Source of the DNA: Aphrocallistes beatrix
Taxonomy: Eukaryota; Porifera; Hexactinellida; Sceptrulophora; Aphrocallistidae
NCBI GenBank assembly: GCA_963281255.1
Contig: OY725494.1
Location: forward strand, 3,547,934-3,611,933
DNA length: 64,000 nt
Direction of reading: 5' to 3'
Of the stretch, positions 58,201 through 64,000 are shown piece after piece. Numbering within the stretch: position 1 is the first letter of the stretch; the number at the start of each line of letters is the position of its first letter. The notes beneath the pieces are model-generated. The model was not told the origin of the DNA, did no database searches, and was given only the letters and a program-made list of their open reading frames with translations. The position numbers were made by a program, and so were the translations under genes.

Positions 58201-60418
58201 TTTCTCTGTCCACCCTCTACTCAGCTCTCAACTCCACTCTCCGAACGCCGAGAGAAGACATCCTGTTCATAGAGCTGCAGACTTCTGAGGGTGCATTCCA
58301 GCTACTCGCGATATCTGACAGTTTCCAAGTAGACCCATCTCTTGTGACTGGACTCTTAAGGACGGATTTTGCACCTGAATGGGCTCCATATTATTCCTAT
58401 GTCACCAACACATCTGTAGATAGTAAGCTATTAATATTTTTATAATGAACTTACGTACATATGAGAAATGATCTATCAATTGATATTAATATGTTTCACC
58501 GTAATTAACTTATTTAGTTATATCTGCACCTGTATCCGTATCGGCGCTCTCAACAACAACACTGATCATAGCTGCTGTATGTGCTGGTACTTTTCTGGTG
58601 ATTCTTTTATTCGCGATCTCTTGGTTCTGGGCTTTTTATATTCCTAAACTGAGACTTGACGGAAAGGATGAAGATGACTCTATCAATGAAGAATTACTGA
58701 ACGAATTGTTAGTGAAGATTTATTCTAAATTCATAGATAGCTATAAGTACTAATGCATACAATCAGCGTCGCTTTTATCAGCTCCTAGGATCGATTGTTC
58801 TAATAAGATAGTGCTAGTTCTGTAGATGGATGTTAAGCCGGTTCAAGTGAAGTGATCCTGAGTGCAGTCTAATTATTTCAACTGTTAGTAAGGGGTTTCG
58901 ATTTTCGAATCTGTAGATTACGAAAATGTTTTTTCGATTCCCTATGAGAAATAATCTGTTTTGTTCACGATATATAATTGAGTCGACATTGTTAATCGAA
59001 ATGCAGGGCATTCATTTTATATCAATATTACAGAAATTAATATTTCGAATCAATTTATTTTCTAAGTTAATACAACCACTCACTGCTCTACGATGAATTG
59101 TCCTTTAATCAAATAGTGAATTGATTAGAATCAGCGCATTCATTATTGATTGTCGATGTAGGATTGTAATGAATTTTTTATTCTCAGAAACAAATTAAAA
59201 AGCAAAAGAATCCAAGCTCGCCTAACAAGCAGAACGAGTGGCCACTTGCCTAAATGGCCTAAAGGGATTGTGAAATCTAGTTCCCTAATTCCATCATTTC
59301 TCTCTTATCTACTTGCTGAAGATCCTCCCCTCGTATTATTTGACGAGTTTGACAGCATACCAATGCACTATGCGACAGGTGCGATCCTCTTCATTACACA
59401 TTGTTCATTTTGACTTTAATATGTGTTGTAATATCTCCCTTTTCACTCCTAGTTGAGGATATTCCTCCTGGCTGTGAACAGAAGAATCGTTTCAACAATA
59501 TCCTACCCCCTCCTCACTCCCGGGTACCTCTCTTCCTCAAGTACGGACTCCCCAACTCGGACTATATCAACGCTAACTTCGTTCGCGGTTACGATATGAA
59601 GCCGAGAGTGTACATTGCGACTCAGGCTCCTCTCTTCGAAACAGAGCAGGATTTCTGGAGGATGGTTTGGTTAGGAATACTAATAAGTAGACCCCATTTA
59701 ACATACTACTATATCAGGAACAGAATAGTGCCGACTGTTCCATAAATTTAATTTTTTAAAATAAATTATCGGTCGATTGGATTTTCTATTGATTACGCTC
59801 TATACTAGGGAACAGAATACAGAAGTGATTATATTGTTAACAGAAATGGTGGAGAGAGGGCAGAAAAGGTGCATTCCATACTGGCCTGATAAGGATGTTT
59901 TAAATTTAATTCGATCTGGCGATATTGAAATTATTTCGAAGCAGAAAATTACAAGAGAGCACTATCAGATTGACGAGTTTATATTGCATCATGTTAATGT
60001 GAGTATTTGGAGTATTGTATTATACCTTATTTCTGGTAATCTGATTGTGTTAATATGATATTCATAGTTCAATGAAGTACATGAGGTGTCTCACTACTGG
60101 TACAGGAAGTGGCCAGAGTACGGAGTGCCCTGTGATCCCAGCCCACTCGTGAGCATGCTGATAGAGAGCCGCGCGAAACCTCGCAACAGCAGCCATCCTG
60201 TGGTGGTGCACTGTGCCTCTGGCACCGGTAGGACGGGAGTGGCGCTGGGGGTGGACATAGGAATGCAAGAGCTGGATGAGACTCGGTCAGTGGACATTCT
60301 ACGGAATGTGTGTTTGATGAGACAGGACAGAGGTGGTTTGGTCCAGACCCAGGACCAGTACCACTTCCTCCACAAGTGTGTCTGTGTATATGCGAGATAC
60401 ATAGACAGCCACCAGTAG
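43264..60418 (+). CDS. Receptor-type tyrosine phosphatase with mucin/MUC4-like ectodomain
   Basis: Eighteen exons, all joins phase-consistent, give about 3,964 residues: 43264-50128, 50307-50701, 51155-51446, 51899-52327, 52610-52877, 53280-53593, 53661-53929, 54567-54853, 55629-56293, 56779-56955, 57014-57333, 57890-58037, 58096-58422, 58518-58707, 59188-59378, 59453-59669, 59809-59998, 60068-60418. Order: signal peptide; forty 46-residue Ser/Thr/Pro repeats (115-1954); three Ig-like domains (about 2044-2330); FN3 (about 2340-2435); NIDO (APFWSDVD, about 2480-2640); AMOP (about 2670-2830); VWD ([11 protein letters not shown], about 2835-3020); a MUC4-like linker; EGF plus four calcium-binding EGF (DIDEC, SDEC, DVDEC, about 3194-3475); SEA-like segment; transmembrane helix (about 3598-3626); one PTP domain (about 3690-3950). 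PTP motifs: [35 protein letters not shown] (Cys about 3897) and VQTQDQY. The WPD loop reads WPEYGVP. Least certain joins are exons 7-8 and the 50702 donor. Confidence 0.85.
43606..49125 (+). repeat. Forty tandem 138-bp coding repeats (mucin-like)
   Basis: The unit encodes [20 protein letters not shown] then [20 protein letters not shown] and SPIAYS, 46 residues. I count 40 units, all in frame and without stops. Variation is confined to a few positions: LAN/LAS/IAN, APT/AAT, SEG/SED, VPQLQR/VPQLPG/VSQLPG and AYS/AYF. Units 6-8, 9-11 and 12-14 form the same three-unit higher-order repeat (414 bp). Beyond 49126 the pattern decays into related S/T/P-rich sequence before the first Ig domain. Confidence 0.97.
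50219..50252. repeat. Solo pogo/Tigger-like terminus in intron 1
   Basis: CAGTTAACTCCGCTTAATAG at 50219 resembles the inverted terminus of the element at 51547 (CAGTCGACTTCGCTTAATAG). No partner end is seen. Confidence 0.5.
51547..51734. mobile_element. Pogo/Tigger-like MITE in receptor intron 3
   Basis: Inverted termini CAGTCGACTTCGCTTAATAG and CAGTCGAATCCGCTTAATAG enclose 188 bp. The homologous intron of the downstream paralogue (62854-63115) aligns on both sides but lacks the element, so it marks an empty site. The clean TA duplication expected for pogo elements is only partly visible (TT on the left, TA on the right). Confidence 0.85.
54215..54369. mobile_element. hAT-type MITE, 155 bp, 8-bp target duplication CTATAGTA
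   Basis: Lies in receptor intron 7 (53930-54566). The left end is CAGGGCTGTCCAAC; the right end on the other strand is CAGCGCTGTCCAAC. Both are followed by GGGCCGC-type sequence. Bases 54207-54214 and 54370-54377 are both CTATAGTA. No open frame. Confidence 0.93.
57781..57840. repeat. Dispersed GC-rich repeat with GCAAGCAAGCGAAGC core
   Basis: A GC-rich block in an AT-rich receptor intron. Its reverse complement closely resembles 18956-18990, and a looser relative occurs at about 54440-54472. The self-complementary CAAGC/GCTTG motifs can pair. Family unknown. Confidence 0.6.
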
Positions 60419-61319
60419 AGGGCTGTTTAAAAAATATAATAATATGTAAATTTTTTTATGAAATAATGCCTTTATTTTACAGTTTTCAACAACACCGAAT
60501 TACTTAATTATATGTATTAATAATGTTAATTATTTATTTATTTATTTCAGATATTTTTATACATTGAAGCACCTTTAGACAATAGCGAGGATAATTTCTT
60601 TGGCGACGTAGACGCTAATAATTTATTTTGATAAGAACATTTTTCGTGCTTATTTTCGTGGCAGAGGATGATATTATAGAGTCTCACTTTAATTGTTCTC
60701 CCTCATTGAATACTTTAATTTGTATAATTATCGTCTAAAATCTTGGTATCTTTAATCTAAAGCCCACCATACAGATGCAACTTTGTTACATACAACTGTT
60801 AAATTCAACAAAGTTGGATAACGGATGGTGAAATTTCCATGCAACTTTGTTGCTCGGAAATAGAACAAGTTCTATTTTCATACAACAATGTTGCATGGAA
60901 AGTTTGTTACGTAAAAATTGCAACTTTGTTGTACCGTGTATGGTGGTCTTAAGTATTGTATTAAAACTAACCGAAACACGGAGCGGTTACCAAAAGAGAA
61001 GAGTTAATAATTGTCAGTGTTAAAATATTTCCAACATCCACTACGAAAACTTGGTTAATTTGTTGCCAAAGCCATCAAATGTCTCATTTTTGTTTAAATC
61101 AGTCGATCTAGTTGACGGATAATACGACCACAACAAAATGGCAATAATGTTGCAGTTTGCATATTCTTTCCTTTAAAATGCTGCATTGAACTCGTAATAT
61201 ACATAATTCGACTAAATTTTATCACACAAGGATTCCTTTTGAATAATTTCCCCCTTACATTTGTCTGAATTAAAGTAGTAAATTTTCTTCACATGTGACT
61301 AGCTCTTCCTTCAGATTCA
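60419..61319. other. Spacer between tandem receptor paralogues
   Basis: About 900 bp with no gene seen besides UTR sequence. It contains the MITE listed at 60761. The paralogue's promoter should lie here. Confidence 0.65.
60761..60949. mobile_element. PIF/Harbinger-like MITE, 189 bp, TAA target duplication
   Basis: Termini AGCCCACCATACA and AGACCACCATACA are inverted. Both sides are flanked by TAA (60758-60760 and 60950-60952), a 3-bp duplication typical of PIF/Harbinger elements. The interior repeats GCAACTTTGTT in both orientations. Confidence 0.8.
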
Positions 61320-64000
61320 ATGTCTTTCACCAAACGAGTATTCTTTCATCTAATCCAATTGTTTGGACTCGCACTGTTAATTCTGAATAGTCCACAAGGG
61401 CAGTCTGCAGGTACTCCAATGAACACTACACATAACCACAGTGTGAATGTGTTCTTGACAAGGAAGCAAGATAGCAACAATCTTGATGAAATTGAGATAG
61501 AGTGCTCCGCTAATTATTCAGGAACAATAGTGCCCTCCATATCCTGGTATTTCACATCAACGAATAGTAGGACCAAGATAGAACCTTCTACTGCAGGCTA
61601 CATACTGTCAAGTACCAAATTGACTATCATAGCTACAGATCCCATTAGATCGGGAGAGTACGAGTGTAGTGCTAGTCTGAACAACGTGACCTCCACAGTT
61701 AGGAGAATGTCCATTCTTATTCAAGTATACTCCCCTCCTACCGTCTCGATAGAAATGGCTTCTGAACGAGATGTGTTCTCTCCACCGGAGGGTTCTATAT
61801 TTCAGGTTAGCTGTAACATCAGTGGACTAGAGACGCCAACATTTCGCTGGCTAGTCAACGGCAATCCTTCTAATAACACCGATGCCACGGTACACAGTGT
61901 TATCACTAGACCGAGTGAGTTATATTTAACTTAAATGGTAGGTGGTCAATAAATATATTAAAAAACAAAAAATTCAAAAATGATTGATAAAACCTTTCCG
62001 CTATTATTACCCAAATTAAGATTAAGGCTTGAAATATGAGTTTACCAAAGTATTTGATAGCTCTCGACTCGCACAACATCTCTACAACTCTGTCTCGTAT
62101 CGAATCCTATGTCAGATTCTCAAGTGTGGGGTTAGACTTGAAGTCCGTGAGGTGTACTGCTACTAACTCACTGGGAACTGATTCCGTGGAGGCTGAGGTA
62201 CGAGTAGAGAGGCTAGGGAGACCTTGTGCACCCGTCCAGCTGAGAGAGATCGGATCTGAGTCTTTGAGCTTGTTGGAGTGGAGAGTGAACACGGACTGTG
62301 CCGAGAAGTTTCAATTCGCATCTAGTTACATATTTGAGGTGACTGCTTCTAGCGGTGAGAGGACTGAGGTGGAGTACATTGTTGGAGAGGAGGAGATTGG
62401 AGATAAGATGTTTAGTTTCTATCTTACTGGACTAACACCTAACACTGGTTACCAGGTAATGCAATTTTTAAAAAATACCTATTTTAAAAGCATTAAATTC
62501 TATTAATATATAAGTATCACATGTCACAAAGCTCTTTTAAAAAAACAATCGTAATTAGATTCGTGTTTCAGGAAAGAACATTTTCGGAACTTCCAAGTAC
62601 AGTGGTCGTATCACAGTGGTGACAGCACCAGTAGGAAAGAAAGTGATGTTCTACTACGGAGCTGAGAATGGAGACAGTGAGATGGAGCACAATTATTGGG
62701 CTCAGTCTCCACCTCTCCATCTTGCTACTACTATCCCAGTGGGGGCTGCTAGATTGTTTTCAGTGTTTGTGACACCTTTTGGTACCCTTACTCTTGACAG
62801 GAGGAGCTATTCTTGGTACCCTCAAGCATTTCCAGGCAGATACTATACAAGTTGTGAGTTAGTGCTTGCAATTTAATTAAATAAACGAAATGGAATGTTT
62901 CTAGGTGTATAATGTTTTATCGAATAATTGAAAATTATATACGTATATACCACATGCGTACGTATAACAAAGTTGCATGCAGAATTATATGATAAGATTT
63001 ACTAATATATACCACATTTTGCATGGAAGTAGGTATTTAGAAAATTACATGCAATAAAACGAATCGTGCATTTAAGTATGTTTAGAGAGATTAGTTAAAG
63101 TGACTTGTTTATCAGCTCTCTTCATCTTGGCTCCTTTCTGGTCGGACGTTGACTACTCCGAAGAAGGTCACATCTCGTACAGAGTGTACCAGTCAGGGTC
63201 TGACGTGGTTGAGAACAGAGTGGTAGCAGAAGCCACAGAACTGTCTCAGGCGCAGGCTGGAGCCCCTCTCAACTTCACAGCACAGGCAGTGATAGTAGCC
63301 ACCTGGTCAGAAGTAGTCCCATGGGGATACCGGCGTGTGCATGTAGGCACAAATACATTTCAGGCAGCGCTTGTGACAGACTTTGAGCAGACATATGCTC
63401 TGTTCGGTTACAACTGTGGAGAGATGTCTTGGTCCTCTAGTGCTACCTACCCCACTAAACCTGTGATAGGATTCAATGCAGGAGGAGTGTTCTATTCTAA
63501 CCATTTCCTTTCAAAAAATGATTTTTCTCATCGGATTGGTTGTCAGACAGAAAATTGTGAGTTTTACTGTCAAATCCCTCGAAACATAAAGCAATTTTAT
63601 TTAATTCCCTTTGCCCAATGAGATGTCCTCATGTCAATGAAATTTGTATGCCCGTATTTGTATATAACATTTCCTCCTCTAGCTGATAGTACGATAGTGG
63701 GATATAAGGTGTCTTTAGACCTACCCTCAGATGACACACCAGAATCCGCCTGTATAAAATGGTTTCTACAAGACCATCTGATTAACCCAGACATCCTTTC
63801 ATCGCCCGCTTCTCCCTGTCCCTGTAACCTACGACAAGCGATATTTGATTCTCAGTTCCGATTCGATTTCGTCTCCTTTCTAACCAACACGTTTTCAACC
63901 GATGTCCTCTGTTTTGTATCAAGATTCCCTAATTCTGGAGTTTATCAAAGGTTGGGATTAAGCAAATAATGAGAGGTGTATCCTAGCATATTAGAATGAA
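61320..64000 (+). CDS. Tandem paralogue of the MUC4-like receptor, lacking the mucin array (5' part)
   Basis: Exons 61320-61914, 62061-62455, 62559-62853, 63116-63556 and 63683-63950 have the same phases as exons 1-5 of the upstream receptor; the gene then runs off the right edge. A signal peptide (MSFTKRVFFHLIQLFGLALL) is followed within about 15 residues by the second Ig domain of the longer paralogue, so the mucin repeats and first Ig domain are absent. FN3, NIDO and the start of AMOP follow. Exon 2 differs from the upstream exon 2 at only about 8 of 395 bases. Whether this copy also carries VWD, EGF, a membrane span and a phosphatase domain cannot be seen here. It could be a receptor phosphatase, a decoy receptor or a secreted form. 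Confidence 0.85.

Overview
The window is nuclear DNA of an animal. Genes carry spliceosomal GT-AG introns and encode metazoan families: ARAP- and AGAP-type ArfGAPs, a TRAF, ERCC6/CSB, AP-3 mu, CCDC180, a PPM1E/F phosphatase, and Ig, FN3, NIDO, AMOP, VWD and EGF ectodomains with a receptor tyrosine phosphatase. AT-rich short introns, several intronless genes, close gene spacing and many small MITE-like elements fit a non-bilaterian animal. A sponge is my best guess, but the sequence does not prove the phylum.

Left part, minus strand (1-18.7 kb): ARAP-like gene (running off the left edge), ERCC6, then an AGAP-type ArfGAP. One 3.4 kb AGAP intron holds three complete intronless genes on the same strand: NDUFA13, an Arf-like GTPase and a TRAF. 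Repeat-rich intergenic DNA follows (18.7-22.9 kb).

Middle part, plus strand (22.9-33.3 kb): a small tail-anchored protein, a PP2C phosphatase of the PPM1E/F group, intronless AP-3 mu, and the coiled-coil protein CCDC180. From 33.3 to 37.7 kb lies a nest of transposon-derived inverted repeats, including a 1.9 kb hAT-like element with a perfect 8-bp target duplication.

Right part (37.7-64 kb): a cell-surface gene cluster. An intronless secreted protein with 15 Ig domains (minus strand) lies head-to-head with an 18-exon receptor gene (plus strand). The receptor has a signal peptide, forty 46-residue mucin-like repeats, Ig and FN3 domains, a MUC4-like NIDO-AMOP-VWD-EGF ectodomain, one transmembrane helix and a cytoplasmic protein tyrosine phosphatase domain. 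A tandem paralogue without the mucin array follows and runs off the right edge. The paralogues are almost identical in several exons but diverged in introns, which suggests gene conversion.

The receptor tyrosine phosphatase with a MUC4-type ectodomain is the most novel item. It would couple a mucin-like surface or adhesion module to intracellular phosphotyrosine signalling. The Arf-related genes (two ArfGAPs, one Arf-like GTPase, AP-3 mu) are trafficking genes in loose proximity. All exon joins were inferred by hand from splice consensus, reading phase and family similarity.
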